Below are positions 50,300 through 58,991 of a DNA stretch of 64,000 nt, in pieces (position 1 is the stretch's first letter; each line of letters starts with the position of its first letter). The notes under the pieces are model-generated. The model searched no databases. It saw only the letters and a program-made list of their open reading frames with translations, and was not told the DNA's origin. A program made the translations under genes and the position numbers. This DNA is from JAHJKV01 sp963678135. GTDB taxonomy: Bacteria > Desulfobacterota > Desulfovibrionia > Desulfovibrionales > Desulfovibrionaceae. The stretch covers positions 744,001-808,000 of the forward strand of contig OY782667.1 of the NCBI GenBank assembly GCA_963678135.1, given 5' to 3'.

Positions 50300-50660
50300 T
50301 CCTGCAAAAAAAAGGGAAGAAAAAGAACTGGATCCTGCGACTTACGCGCAGGATGACAAGAGGGGGTATCCACTGCCACGCTGTGCAAAGTACGGGCATA
50401 CTGTGTAAAGCACAGGGCATACTGCTCCTTCCCCTTTCCTTCTTCTCTTACTGCGTCAAAGCCTCATAGCCCCGCTCTGCTGGACTGTCGCGACTTACGC
50501 GCAGGATGACAGAGAGGGAGGAACTACAATAAAAAGGGGACATGGAGCGATAAGAGAGGGAGTAGGACGGCAAGAGGGGGGGAACGTGTTGCAACAAAGA
50601 ATGGCGTGCGATATAATAAAAAGGGGCGTGGTATGACAAGAACGAGGCCTGGCAGGGCAG
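50300..50660. repeat. Composite dispersed repeat, copy 4
   Basis: The 627-bp gap 50279-50905 contains a purine stretch, a full hairpin ctggatcctgcgacttacgcgcaggatgac (50328-50357), the actgccacgctgtgcaaagtacgggcatactg module, and a pyrimidine stretch. The gcgtcaaagcctcatag phrase and a second hairpin (to 50510) follow, then the module gggggaacgtgttgcaacaaagaatggcg. From 50661 to 50905 I see only an isolated inverted tag (taatttatatgcgcttattctg, 50796-50817) and a short direct repeat of ttgaaacaaggc type near 50875. Confidence 0.85.
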
Positions 50661-50905
50661 GCCTGACGGGGTGGTTCTTAATAGGTAAGACACCAAAATT
50701 ACAAACAAAAGTATGTTTTTAGGATAGGCTCCCTGTGGCTTCCCTTTTCGGGAGGGGCTAAGAGTAAATTTAACCTGCCACACAGAGGTCTTAATTTATA
50801 TGCGCTTATTCTGCGTGCCTAGGGTTAAAAAACATTTTGGCCGTTATTTGGTACAGCCTCTGTATTTCTGAAACAAGGGCTTGAAACAAGGCCTTGAAAT
50901 AATGC

Positions 50906-51742
50906 TTAGTATGGGCTGATATTTTGAATACCCGGCACGGTTCGGGAGGCACTTTGCAATAGGGCCGTCCAACGAGTAATCCAGCCGTGCCCTTTATGGG
51001 TCAGCCCGGGCAGTATTTGCAATTGAAATTTTGTTTTCTTGGCCAAGGCATGGCAAAAACTTTGAGCAATTTGCGCTGGTACGATTGTGTCCTCAGCACC
51101 CACAAAATGTACTTGGGGTATATTTCCCAATCGTCTGGCCACGTCTTTGGGGTTCAGAGAATCCACAAGCGGAGTGACTTTATGTATGTCTGTCCAAAGG
51201 GCATGGTCTAAATTTCCGCAAATAGTAATAAGGCCGGTTACGTCTGTGCGCCGTGCCGCGAGTAAGGTGGCGACTGCACCGCCACCAGAATATCCAAACA
51301 AAATTGCTTGCTTTGCACCGGCTGCACGCATGGCTTCATCCATGAGAACATCCATAGTATAAATGACTTCCGCAGAAAAACGTCCCAGCGTCCAGTATGT
51401 ATTACTGCATTTTGCTCCGCTCACATATTGGCAGGGACGTCCTAGATAGGCCACGGCAGCTGCGGTGTCTTTGCTTGCCAATAAAAAGGAGACTGAGGTT
51501 GTGGGAGTGGGATCCAAGGAAGGGCTGGTTCGAGTGGCGTATGCAGCACCATCGCCTTCAATGTAGATATGCAAAATTTTTCCTGTTCCACGCACCCAGC
51601 CTTGTGCAGGTAGTGGCGAGGTAATGGGTAGAGCTTGCCATGTTGGGTCTGCTTGCAAGGTTACAAAAGCCTTGTTCTGCGAGCAGGAAATAAGGCAAGT
51701 GAAAAAACTGAAAAAAAGAAATGATCTGAAAATTTTTTGCAT
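50906..51742 (-). CDS. Alpha/beta-hydrolase lipoprotein
   Basis: The protein has 278 residues. The signal is followed by lipobox LISC (Cys20). The alpha/beta hydrolase core has the nucleophile elbow GYSGGGAVATLL, an acid in VGAEDTIVP and a His in GLTHKGHGW, so the triad is plausible. Substrate unknown. Two extra cysteines in CQYVSGAKC may form a disulfide. It stands alone between two composite repeats. Confidence 0.8.
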   Translation of the reverse strand: MQKIFRSFLFFSFFTCLISCSQNKAFVTLQADPTWQALPITSPLPAQGWVRGTGKILHIYIEGDGAAYATRTSPSLDPTPTTSVSFLLASKDTAAAVAYLGRPCQYVSGAKCSNTYWTLGRFSAEVIYTMDVLMDEAMRAAGAKQAILFGYSGGGAVATLLAARRTDVTGLITICGNLDHALWTDIHKVTPLVDSLNPKDVARRLGNIPQVHFVGAEDTIVPAQIAQSFCHALAKKTKFQLQILPGLTHKGHGWITRWTALLQSASRTVPGIQNISPY

Positions 51743-51799
51743 AACCCAAGTATATTCAAGATAGCCAAAGTATGCAAATTTTGCTGTAAAGTGCTTAGG

Positions 51800-52165
51800 G
51801 CAAGCGCATATAGGTTTTAGACTAAATACTCCCTGCTCACTCTATTGTAGGGCAAACGCATATAAATTTCAAAGCAAACACTTGGTTTGAAACAAATTCG
51901 GGAGCATTCGATTCCCCCCAGTTTTGTTATGCCTTTCTTGCTTGTCATTCTGCGTGAAGTCGTGAAAATCCAGTGAGTTACACAGCGTGGTAGTACATCC
52001 TCCGCCGTCATTCTGCGCGTAAGTCGCAGAATCCAGCAGAGCCAGATTATAGGGACTTGCATCTGTACGAGAAGCAGCAAAAAAGAAGAAAAAAGAAGAC
52101 AAGAAAAAGAAGAAGATAAGAATGAAGAACTGGATCCTGCGACTTACGCGCAGAATGACGGAGAG
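51800..52165. repeat. Composite dispersed repeat, copy 5
   Basis: The gap before the YkgJ gene holds two tags (gggcaagcgcatatagg, 51801; gggcaaacgcatataaattt, 51854) and a stretch near-identical to the inverse of 7920-8090. A 153-bp element (52007-52159) with GTCATTCTGCGCG and CGCGCAGAATGAC ends follows. The element carries a purine tract and the phrase gaagaactggatcctgcgac, and is inverted relative to copy 2. Confidence 0.85.
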
Positions 52166-52202
52166 GAGATGTACGGCATCATTGACTAGAGCAAAGGCTT
52201 GT

Positions 52203-52724
52203 TTAGTTGCTCCAGTTCCTTCTTTTTTTAGACTGTGTTTTTTTACTTTGTACTTTTTGTTCTTGCTCCAAAATGCGCTGAAATTCCTTTTTTGTTGTAG
52301 AAGGCATGAGGGCATGAAAAAATTGAGCCAGCCCCGGGCCTTCAAAAGAATATCCACAGCTGGGATCAAGCTCTACGCCATGGAGATATAATGAGGGGGT
52401 TGGATGTGCTTTGCATAAAGCTAAGCGGTGCTCATAATCTTTGCACAGTCCTTCTTCAGTGAGCCAAGAACAGCCAAAAACAAGGCGTCCGTCATGATCT
52501 TTTGTTTTGATATAAAATCGCTGGAGTTCCTCATCGCTCTGCTGGAGTTTTTCAAATTGGCGTTTGTTGCGTATCCACTTGCCATCAATATGTAGAACTA
52601 TTTCCTGACAGCAGCGACCACAGCACCGACATTGCCCAAGTACCTTGGCCTGTTGCCTGAATACAGCAAACATGAGACGCCTGTACATGGCCAGCCAAGC
52701 CCAGTCAGTAATATACCATGGCAT
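52203..52724 (-). CDS. YkgJ-family cysteine-cluster protein
   Basis: The protein has 173 residues. The N-terminal CRCCGRCCQEI cluster, further cysteines in FGCSWLTEEGLCKDYEHRLALCKAHP, and PSCGYSF match the YkgJ zinc/iron chelatase-like family. The activity is unknown. It follows the phosphomutase gene by 14 bp. The first 12 residues before MYRRLM are less certain. The C-terminal Lys/Gln-rich tail is coded by low-complexity sequence next to the repeat. Confidence 0.8.
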   Translation of the reverse strand: MPWYITDWAWLAMYRRLMFAVFRQQAKVLGQCRCCGRCCQEIVLHIDGKWIRNKRQFEKLQQSDEELQRFYIKTKDHDGRLVFGCSWLTEEGLCKDYEHRLALCKAHPTPSLYLHGVELDPSCGYSFEGPGLAQFFHALMPSTTKKEFQRILEQEQKVQSKKTQSKKRRNWSN

Positions 52725-52738
52725 AGATCAAATATTTG

Positions 52739-54115
52739 CTAGCTGTGGGCTATATGTTGCTTCAGTTTTTCTTCCAAAAGAGAGCAAAGCTCGTCTTTGC
52801 GAGATTCGCTCGTGGCTTCTGCTCGTATCACTATCACGGGCTGAGTATTTGAGGCGCGAGCCAAGCACCAACCATCCTTATAGGTAATGCGGATACCATC
52901 CAAATCTGTTATTGTGCAGTCTTCATGCTGCAGAAGAGTTTGCAATTCTTTGCTCACTGTATGTATAACTGTAAATTTTTTATGATCAGGGCAGGAAACA
53001 TTAATTTCTCTTGTAGCATACAGCGTAGGCCAATCAGCAAGCCAAGTGGAAAGAGGAGTATTTTTGTCTGCCACATACGAAACCAAGCAAAGAGCAGCCC
53101 AAGTTGCGTCATCTACGCCTCTAAATTCATCACCAAAATACATATGACCGCTTAATTCCCCACAAAATTGTGCATCATGCTCTAACATTTTTGCTTTGAT
53201 GGTGGAATGTCCGGTGGGCACCATGATGGCTTTGCCACCGCATTTTTCAATTTCTTTGAAATACAGGTCAGTGCATTTTATATCCCCCAAAAGAGTAGCT
53301 CCTGGGTGTTTGGAAAGAATTTCACGAGCAAAAATGGCTGCTAACCTATCACCATGCAAAAGTTTTCCTTGTTCATCCACCACGCCGATGCGGTCTCCAT
53401 CACCATCGAGTCCAACACCTAAATCTGCTTGAGTGGCAAGTACTGTAGACATCAGGTCTGTCATGTTTGATTCAACCACAGGATCAGGATGATGGTTGGG
53501 AAAAGCCGGGTCAGGCTCACAATAGAGCCGGATAACTTCTGCACCACATCGTTCCAGTAGATCAGCGGTAATAGTACCAGATGCTCCATTTCCCCCGTCC
53601 ACGACCACGCGTACAGGGCGTGCATAGTGTAAATCATGGGACAAGGTTTCAGTATAGGCAGGTAAAATATCGTGGCTAGAAGCCAAACCAGCACCAGAAC
53701 TAAAATTTCCAGCACGCATGATTTCGTATAATTGTGCAATATGCTCTGGTTGCAGAACTGTTTTGCCTCCCCATATCTTAAAACCATTATACTGCGCCGG
53801 ATTGTGGCTGGCTGTTATCATAACTCCGGCCGAAAGATTAAGATGGCGAATTGCAAAATAAAAAACCGGAGTTGAGACAGAACCTATTAAAAGGACATGC
53901 ACCCCGCTTTGGCGCAGACCATTTGCTAGTTGCTTGGTATATTCAGGGGAAGAAGCGCGGACATCATGCCCGATAACAGCTCGAGTCCATCCATTTTTTT
54001 GAAAATAGGTTCCCGTGGTCAGACCAAGTTGAAACACCCATTCCGGATCAAAGTCTTCATCAACCACGCCTCGGATGTCATAAGCGCGAAAAACATTCTT
54101 GTTTATTGGCTTCAT
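52739..54115 (-). CDS. Phosphomannomutase/phosphoglucomutase
   Basis: The protein has 458 residues, full length. The phosphoserine loop is TASHNPAQYNGFKI, the metal loop DGDGDRIG, the sugar loop GELSGHMYFGD, and the phosphate site RASNTQPVIVIRAE. It interconverts hexose 6- and 1-phosphates to feed nucleotide-sugar synthesis. GGAGG lies about 11 bases before the ATG. It forms a two-gene operon with YkgJ inside an otherwise accessory region. Confidence 0.93.
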   Translation of the reverse strand: MKPINKNVFRAYDIRGVVDEDFDPEWVFQLGLTTGTYFQKNGWTRAVIGHDVRASSPEYTKQLANGLRQSGVHVLLIGSVSTPVFYFAIRHLNLSAGVMITASHNPAQYNGFKIWGGKTVLQPEHIAQLYEIMRAGNFSSGAGLASSHDILPAYTETLSHDLHYARPVRVVVDGGNGASGTITADLLERCGAEVIRLYCEPDPAFPNHHPDPVVESNMTDLMSTVLATQADLGVGLDGDGDRIGVVDEQGKLLHGDRLAAIFAREILSKHPGATLLGDIKCTDLYFKEIEKCGGKAIMVPTGHSTIKAKMLEHDAQFCGELSGHMYFGDEFRGVDDATWAALCLVSYVADKNTPLSTWLADWPTLYATREINVSCPDHKKFTVIHTVSKELQTLLQHEDCTITDLDGIRITYKDGWCLARASNTQPVIVIRAEATSESRKDELCSLLEEKLKQHIAHS

Positions 54116-54166
54116 ATAAAAATATTTCCTCCAGCTTATTTGTTTATTCTTATGCCAGAGTTAGTT

Positions 54167-54201
54167 ACTGGATGCTGCTCTTTTACGCAAGATGACAAAA
54201 G
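54167..54201. repeat. Decayed copy of the hairpin repeat
   Basis: actggatgctgctcttttacgcaagatgacaaaag aligns by eye with actggatcctgcgacttacgcgcaggatgacaaga but has lost pairing. It is an old relic in the gap after the phosphomutase promoter. Confidence 0.55.
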
Positions 54202-54266
54202 TAGCCTTTTGGCAGTGCCATTTTCATGGGCAAGGCAAGTATTGTGGGTAGTTTTATAACATGTAA

Positions 54267-54292
54267 ACGGGGTGGAAAAAACTCCACCCCGT
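54267..54292 (-). terminator. Strong hairpin after the tail-tubular-like gene
   Basis: ACGGGGTGGA and TCCACCCCGT form a perfect 10-bp stem with a 6-base loop, 8 bases past the stop of the minus-strand phage gene. Only a short T run follows. Confidence 0.65.
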
Positions 54293-54299
54293 GGCGAGC

Positions 54300-54881
54300 T
54301 TATCCGGCAAGTTTAGCCCGAAGCCAAGTATTAGGCACTACGGAATCAGGAACACCCTCCCTTGCATCCACGCCTCTGGCTTCCAGCATTTTATCTCTAT
54401 ATACCTCCCAAAAGTTTTGCCCTAAACTACTAGAACCTGTAAGCGGATAGGCTAGAACCGCTGCCATGCGTGCTGAAAGGGTTTCAACAAGCAGTGCATC
54501 GTATTTTTGCGGATTCGTCTCTCTGCGTACATAGGAAATATACAATGGAGCCTGTTCATTACACAAAATAAGACCACCTTGTACTTCCCAGTGATCAATA
54601 AAGTTTTCTTCAGCATTAACAACATGTACTATGCGTAAAAAATCTTCAGGAAGTCTGTAACGATAATCCCATTTCCAAATGGGAGACGTAGTTCCGGCTG
54701 CCAGCTCTGCCTGAGACATCGCGCAGTTCCATGGGTGTGCTCGTAAAACAGCATCCCTTGTTGTTGGCCAGCGTTGATTGCATAACCTTGCTGCTTTATT
54801 TTCATCCAAAAAAGAGCTTATGCTTTCCTCTCCAATATCTTGAAGCGCGTTATTACATATCTCTATAACGCTCGTTGCCAT
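54300..54881 (-). CDS. Phage tail tubular/adaptor-like protein
   Basis: The protein has 193 residues. It begins SVIEICNNALQDIGEESISSF, then AARLCNQRWPTTRDAVLRAHPWNCA. This is the signature of podovirus head-tail adaptor proteins (tail tubular A-like) found in many prophages. YRYRLPEDFLRIVHV follows. AAGGAG lies 7 bases before the chosen ATG. It is alone on this strand, so it is probably a prophage relic separated from its operon. Confidence 0.75.
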   Translation of the reverse strand: MATSVIEICNNALQDIGEESISSFLDENKAARLCNQRWPTTRDAVLRAHPWNCAMSQAELAAGTTSPIWKWDYRYRLPEDFLRIVHVVNAEENFIDHWEVQGGLILCNEQAPLYISYVRRETNPQKYDALLVETLSARMAAVLAYPLTGSSSLGQNFWEVYRDKMLEARGVDAREGVPDSVVPNTWLRAKLAG

Positions 54882-55368
54882 TGTCATGCTCCTTGTTCAG
54901 TATAGAGACAGCGTTCTCCTATAAATACCTTGGCAAAATGAACAAAGCAGGACTTTGCTTTTTTCTCTCCATGCCACGGCTTTTTAGGAACGGGCTGCCA
55001 TGGTTTATTACGGCTCCGAACGAGGATATAAAATGTACTTTAAGCTTTTGCGCGATCTGCTTTATAAGACCATTCGGTATACTTTAACATTAACCTCGCT
55101 CGAAAATCTTGGCACGTTTTGCTGAACGCGCTCCTTTTTCATTAGTTTTGTTCTATCCGGAAAGGTTTAGGCTATGTGGGTAACGCTCAAATACCTTGAG
55201 GAACAAGAAACACAAGCAATGCTTCTCTTTGTATAGCGTGCTTGAAACAAATACTGCGTGGTTTGGCTTATTGATACAATAATGGCTTCCAAGACGCTCT
55301 TTATGCTCCTTTGCTCCGGCTGATAGTAAAACCGCAAGCAGTATACCCCTACTTTTCCTCTAAGGATG
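54882..55368. other. Non-coding stretch, no clear features
   Basis: No supportable gene. Open frames are short, lack ribosome-binding sites and resemble nothing. A 20-codon frame starting MWVTLKYLEEQETQ at 55173 may be a relic of a phage gene, but this cannot be shown. Confidence 0.5.
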
Positions 55369-55650
55369 AAATTCCCCTGTGATTGGAAAGGAAAAGCATA
55401 GTGATTCCCCTATTGACAGACTTTTTTTGGGGATTGTTGCTTCTTCTCCTACTATGTCACAGCCTCCCCGCTCGGCTCTGCTGGACTGTTACGACTTACG
55501 CGCGGAAGTGACAGGGGAGAGACAGTTGTATGGCGGAGAGAAATATTTGTTTCGCATAGAAAGGCTTGAAAACAAGGCTGAAAAAGAGCCCTGCAAAAGT
55601 TTGTCAATAGGGTAATTGTGTCCTTTTACTTTCCAATTACAGGGGAATTT
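55369..55650. mobile_element. 282-bp MITE-like element with long terminal inverted repeats
   Basis: The left end AAATTCCCCTGTGATTGGAA is mirrored by TTCCAATTACAGGGGAATTT at the right end. Similarity extends about 60 bp inward on each side with one gap and some mismatches, including the shared TATTGACA(A/G)ACTTTT. The centre holds a piece of the composite repeat (55436-55522: tcacagcctccccgctcggctctgctggactgttacgacttacgcg). It codes for nothing credible. It looks like a non-autonomous transposable element. Confidence 0.7.
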
Positions 55651-55722
55651 TGTCTCGGACTCAAAAGTGGGTGTATGCTGTCAAGTACTGTTTGGTTTGG
55701 CATAAACCCAAAGGAGGAAAAA

Positions 55723-55974
55723 ATGGAAGATTCCTATGAACTGCACCTGAGCTATCGTCGTTTATTTGAAAGCAAAGATGGCGAAAAAGTGCTGTGTGAT
55801 TTGGAACGCAGAGGCTTTTACCGGGAGCCGATCTTTCCAGATGAAGCAATAAGGCTTGCCTTTAATGAAGGCAGGAGGTCAATGGTTTTGCATGTGAAAC
55901 AGATGCTTAAGGAGAGCAACTTTTCTAAGCTTGAGAGTTCGCCTGCACAAAACACGAGCAGGGGATATTCTTAA
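55723..55974 (+). CDS. Bbp19-like phage protein
   Basis: The protein has 83 residues, with AAAGGAGG 5 bases before the ATG. YRRLFESKDGEKVLCDLERRGF, then FNEGRRSMVLHVKQML, match the short phage proteins of Bordetella phage Bbp19 type, which lie among head genes in podovirus-like phages. Function unknown. It starts about 70 bp beyond the MITE-like element and 240 bp before the scaffold-like gene. Confidence 0.7.
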   Translation: MEDSYELHLSYRRLFESKDGEKVLCDLERRGFYREPIFPDEAIRLAFNEGRRSMVLHVKQMLKESNFSKLESSPAQNTSRGYS

Positions 55975-56213
55975 TACAGTGCTTGGAACGTGTTGAGGTG
56001 CGAAACCCAAGTGTTAAAAGCCAGCGTGGCTGTATACAGAAGCACGCTTATTATGGAGGTACGGAAAACAAGAGCCAGACGTAGCATGGGTAAACTCCTT
56101 GGTGTATTGAAACGTATCGGCATAATTTGTCCGTACTACAAATACAGCAAGAGCTGTGCCGCGTTTTTGATTTTCAGTAACATATTAAAAATAAAGAAAA
56201 AAGGATGAACATT

Positions 56214-57080
56214 ATGACTATGAACAAAAATATAGAAAAAATTCAAAACGATTTTGAAGAGCAAGATTGGCGTATGAGTTTGCCGGAAGAATGGACTGTC
56301 AGTATTAAAGATAAAGATGGACAAGCCGTAAACATTCCGTTGCGAAATCACCCTGCACTTGCAAAATATTCTTCCAAAGATGATGCGGTAAAGGCTTTGG
56401 TTCACGCTCAAAGGCTTATCGGGAAACGCCCTGAAGGCTATTTAGCCCCTCCTGCTCATGATGCTTCTGAAGAAGAGCGTGCGGCGTTTTTTACAGCAAT
56501 AGGCAGGCCTGAAAACGCAGCTGAATATGATTTTCCAGAAATTGAATTGCCAGAGAACTTTGAACTGGATGAAGACCTGCAAAGCATGTTTAGAGAAAAA
56601 GCGCATGAACTTGGCTTAACTGCGGAGCAGGTTCGTGGTCTGTATGAATGGTTTTTGCCTCTAAATATTGCTGCTTTTCAAGATATGATGGACGTGGAAA
56701 AACGTGCCCAAGAAGATGAAATGCAGACCTTGCGAGCCGTGCATCGTGGAGAAATGCCCAATATTGTGGAAGCAGCCAGACAGGCAGCTCTGGCTCTTGG
56801 TGGAGAAGAACTGCTCACTGCCCTTACAGAAACCGGTGCTGGAAACCGTGCTTCTGTGATAAATGCTTTTGCCCGCATGGCTCCCAGTTTGCTAGAGGGT
56901 TCCTTAAAGGGACGTTCAGGGCGTGTGCTTATGAGTCTCAGCAAAGAAAAACTGGTAGAGATGATGAAAGACCCACGCTACCATGATCCAATGCAGCGTG
57001 ACCCTTCCTTTGTCAAAGAAATTGAGCAGGGTTTTGATCAGCTGTATCCGGGCAAGTATCATTCTGGCAGTAGGGTTTAA
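56214..57080 (+). CDS. Phage capsid-assembly scaffold-like protein
   Basis: The protein has 288 residues, hydrophilic and mostly helical. The N-terminus LPEEWTVSIKDKDGQAVNIP, then LGKRPEGY variants and the ENFELDEDLQSMFREKAHELGLTAEQVRGLYEWF segment, are typical of scaffold/capsid-assembly proteins in podovirus-like prophages. AAGG lies 9 bases before the chosen ATG, and the ATG at 56205 is too close to it. No terminase, portal or major capsid gene is present in the window, so the phage operon is incomplete. Confidence 0.72.
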   Translation: MTMNKNIEKIQNDFEEQDWRMSLPEEWTVSIKDKDGQAVNIPLRNHPALAKYSSKDDAVKALVHAQRLIGKRPEGYLAPPAHDASEEERAAFFTAIGRPENAAEYDFPEIELPENFELDEDLQSMFREKAHELGLTAEQVRGLYEWFLPLNIAAFQDMMDVEKRAQEDEMQTLRAVHRGEMPNIVEAARQAALALGGEELLTALTETGAGNRASVINAFARMAPSLLEGSLKGRSGRVLMSLSKEKLVEMMKDPRYHDPMQRDPSFVKEIEQGFDQLYPGKYHSGSRV

Positions 57081-57174
57081 GTTGAGTAGTAGGGTTTAAG
57101 GTTAAGAGTGAGGCAACATGTATTATGCCTCACTCTTTATTTTTTATTTGAAATGCGATATTAGAGATAAAAAT

Positions 57175-58422
57175 ATGTTTACTAGCAATTACAAAGAACC
57201 AAAAACAAAGTGGGTAGCTTACGATAACGGCAGTTATGAGCCTGTGGATCGTAAGGGGGATCTACGTTATAAATCACGAAGCAGAAATGAGCCTGACTGG
57301 TGGGTGGAGGATAAAAGCCCTGACTGGCGACCAGAGAAATATGCCAAGACCAAGCGAGGGCAAAAAGCCAAGCAGGAACTGGGCTATACAAGCAGTAGCG
57401 AGAGGACAAACAAAAACCCGATTGAGAGAGCAAATCCCATGCGTCCGACTTTTATTCAGGAAGATACGGATCATAATGCCCCGTCTTTGCCAAAAACAAC
57501 ATGGTCTTTGTCTAAACAATACCCTTCGCTTATTGGCGGTGGTTTTGATGAAAAAATTGCAGGCATGGTAAAGCAGAATATGTCACAGCAGAATATGGCA
57601 AGGCAGACGCAGCAGGATACTCCCCAAAAACAATCTGCAATGACCCAGCCTCAGCATAAAAATACAGGTCATGCCACAGCCCAGCTCGGAGGCACAGAAG
57701 ATGGTAAGGTTACAGTAGTACGAGAAGGGCAAGACAGCGCAAGGGGTAATACTGGCACTGCCCGAAATTCTACACAGGATGCTACTGCTTTGAAAAAGGC
57801 AGAAGCCAAACAGCAAAGCCAAAATTCAACTGCATCTGCACGGGATTTGAAGGTAATGGAGCAGGTGGATGAGGGTAAGGTTCTTTCTTCTCAGAAAGTA
57901 GAGGAAAAAGAAACAGCTGAAGAAAAACAAAAGCGAATGGATGAGCAATACAGGGAAGCTGGGAGATGGCTTGCTAAGCACGGGCAACAGTATGCCAGAG
58001 ATGCGATGTTTGATTTTGTGGATAGTGCTACTAAAAATTTAGCTTTGCGAAAAGACGTGGAAGAATTACTTCGCTTTAGGGAGGAACACCCTGATGTCCC
58101 GTGGTTTACTTTTGGACAAGGAATTACAGATAAAGAATTTGAAGAAGCGAGAGCTAGAACGAGAAAATTGATAAATATTGTGGATACATTTGTTCCTCAT
58201 AAAGCGGTGGAGGTAGCAGGAGTATTAAGTACAGCCATTGATATTGCTAAGTCTGACGCTCAAACAAAAAACAAAACAGCTGCTACGGGAGCAAATATAT
58301 TTGGATTAAATAGAAAAAAGTATAATCCTTTAGTGGATGTGCTTCTTTATGAATTTATTTCAAAACAACTAGAAAATGAAAAATTGGAAAATGTAAAAAG
58401 GAAAAACAGTATAGCTCGATGA
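57175..58422 (+). CDS. Large unrecognised protein downstream of phage genes
   Basis: The protein has 415 residues from MFTSNYKEPKTKWVAYDNGS. The N-terminal third is rich in Trp, Lys and Asp. The middle (about 125-265) is a Gln/Thr/Ala-rich linker. The C-terminal 150 residues are helical and charged (FDFVDSATKNLALRKDVEELLRFREEH, KAVEVAGVLSTAIDIAKS). There is no signal peptide. It could be a phage internal virion protein or a secreted effector with a variable tail. The weak ribosome-binding site leaves the start uncertain. Confidence 0.55.
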   Translation: MFTSNYKEPKTKWVAYDNGSYEPVDRKGDLRYKSRSRNEPDWWVEDKSPDWRPEKYAKTKRGQKAKQELGYTSSSERTNKNPIERANPMRPTFIQEDTDHNAPSLPKTTWSLSKQYPSLIGGGFDEKIAGMVKQNMSQQNMARQTQQDTPQKQSAMTQPQHKNTGHATAQLGGTEDGKVTVVREGQDSARGNTGTARNSTQDATALKKAEAKQQSQNSTASARDLKVMEQVDEGKVLSSQKVEEKETAEEKQKRMDEQYREAGRWLAKHGQQYARDAMFDFVDSATKNLALRKDVEELLRFREEHPDVPWFTFGQGITDKEFEEARARTRKLINIVDTFVPHKAVEVAGVLSTAIDIAKSDAQTKNKTAATGANIFGLNRKKYNPLVDVLLYEFISKQLENEKLENVKRKNSIAR

Positions 58423-58440
58423 TAGTTTGGGGGGTATAAA

Positions 58441-58803
58441 ATGCGTATTGAAACAAAATTTAGACAAAGGATACGTTCATTTTTTTATATTGTTCTCTGT
58501 GTCCTCATATCTTTGATCCTTTTATTTTTTGAACAAAGCCTATTAACTTTTTTTATTTTTTGTACGTTTGTACATATATTTTTTTATGAATATTATGTGC
58601 TAACAATTTCTGGAGAAAACATTATTGTGAAAAAGATATTTAGAAAATATGAATTTAAAACAACAGATGTTTTAGAAATTAAGCGTCGTGATTCTTGGCC
58701 AGAGTATAAAATAATAATTAAGCTAAAGGATTTTAGAAGTATAACTTTGCTTGATCCTGAGCGGTTGGAGGAATTGGAAGCCAAGCTACTAAAAAAAGAA
58801 TAG
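58441..58803 (+). CDS. Two-span membrane protein with PH-like domain, unknown
   Basis: The protein has 120 residues. Two hydrophobic helices (about 13-50) are followed by a basic, strand-rich domain (YYVLTISGENIIVKKIFRKYEFKT..., IIIKLKDFRSITLLDPERLEELEAKL) like bacterial PH domains. It starts 18 bp after the previous gene. Size and position fit an immunity protein, but nothing proves it. Confidence 0.5.
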   Translation: MRIETKFRQRIRSFFYIVLCVLISLILLFFEQSLLTFFIFCTFVHIFFYEYYVLTISGENIIVKKIFRKYEFKTTDVLEIKRRDSWPEYKIIIKLKDFRSITLLDPERLEELEAKLLKKE

Positions 58804-58807
58804 CCAA

Positions 58808-58972
58808 TGGGAGGAGGTGCTTGAGAATGCAAAAAAGGCAGGATTGTCTTGGGGCGGAAATTTTCGCAAGGATAAAGATGAAGTTCATTTTTATATGGAA
58901 GTCCCTGAGGGCAGAGAAAATCGAGACAAATGGATTAAAGAAGCTCAAAAAAGATCCAAACATTGGGAATAA
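58808..58972 (+). pseudogene. Orphan C-terminal fragment of an M15-type peptidase
   Basis: The frame read from WEEVLENAKKAGLSWGGNF to the TAA gives 55 codons: GLSWGGNF, then DEVHFYMEVPEG, then RDKWIKEAQKRSKHWE. GxSWGG-(n)-VHF is the Zn-site end of M15 peptidases (phage endolysins and peptidoglycan-cleaving toxins). No start codon precedes it and a stop lies just upstream, so it is a displaced C-terminal module. The neighbouring frame here, often annotated, is not the coding one. Confidence 0.6.
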
Positions 58973-58991
58973 GTATTTGCCTTGTTTTGCT

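Noticed and set aside
58821..58991. N-terminal extension of the exported 141-residue protein
   Set aside because: It is the out-of-frame shadow of the M15 fragment, and a signal peptide starts at 58992.
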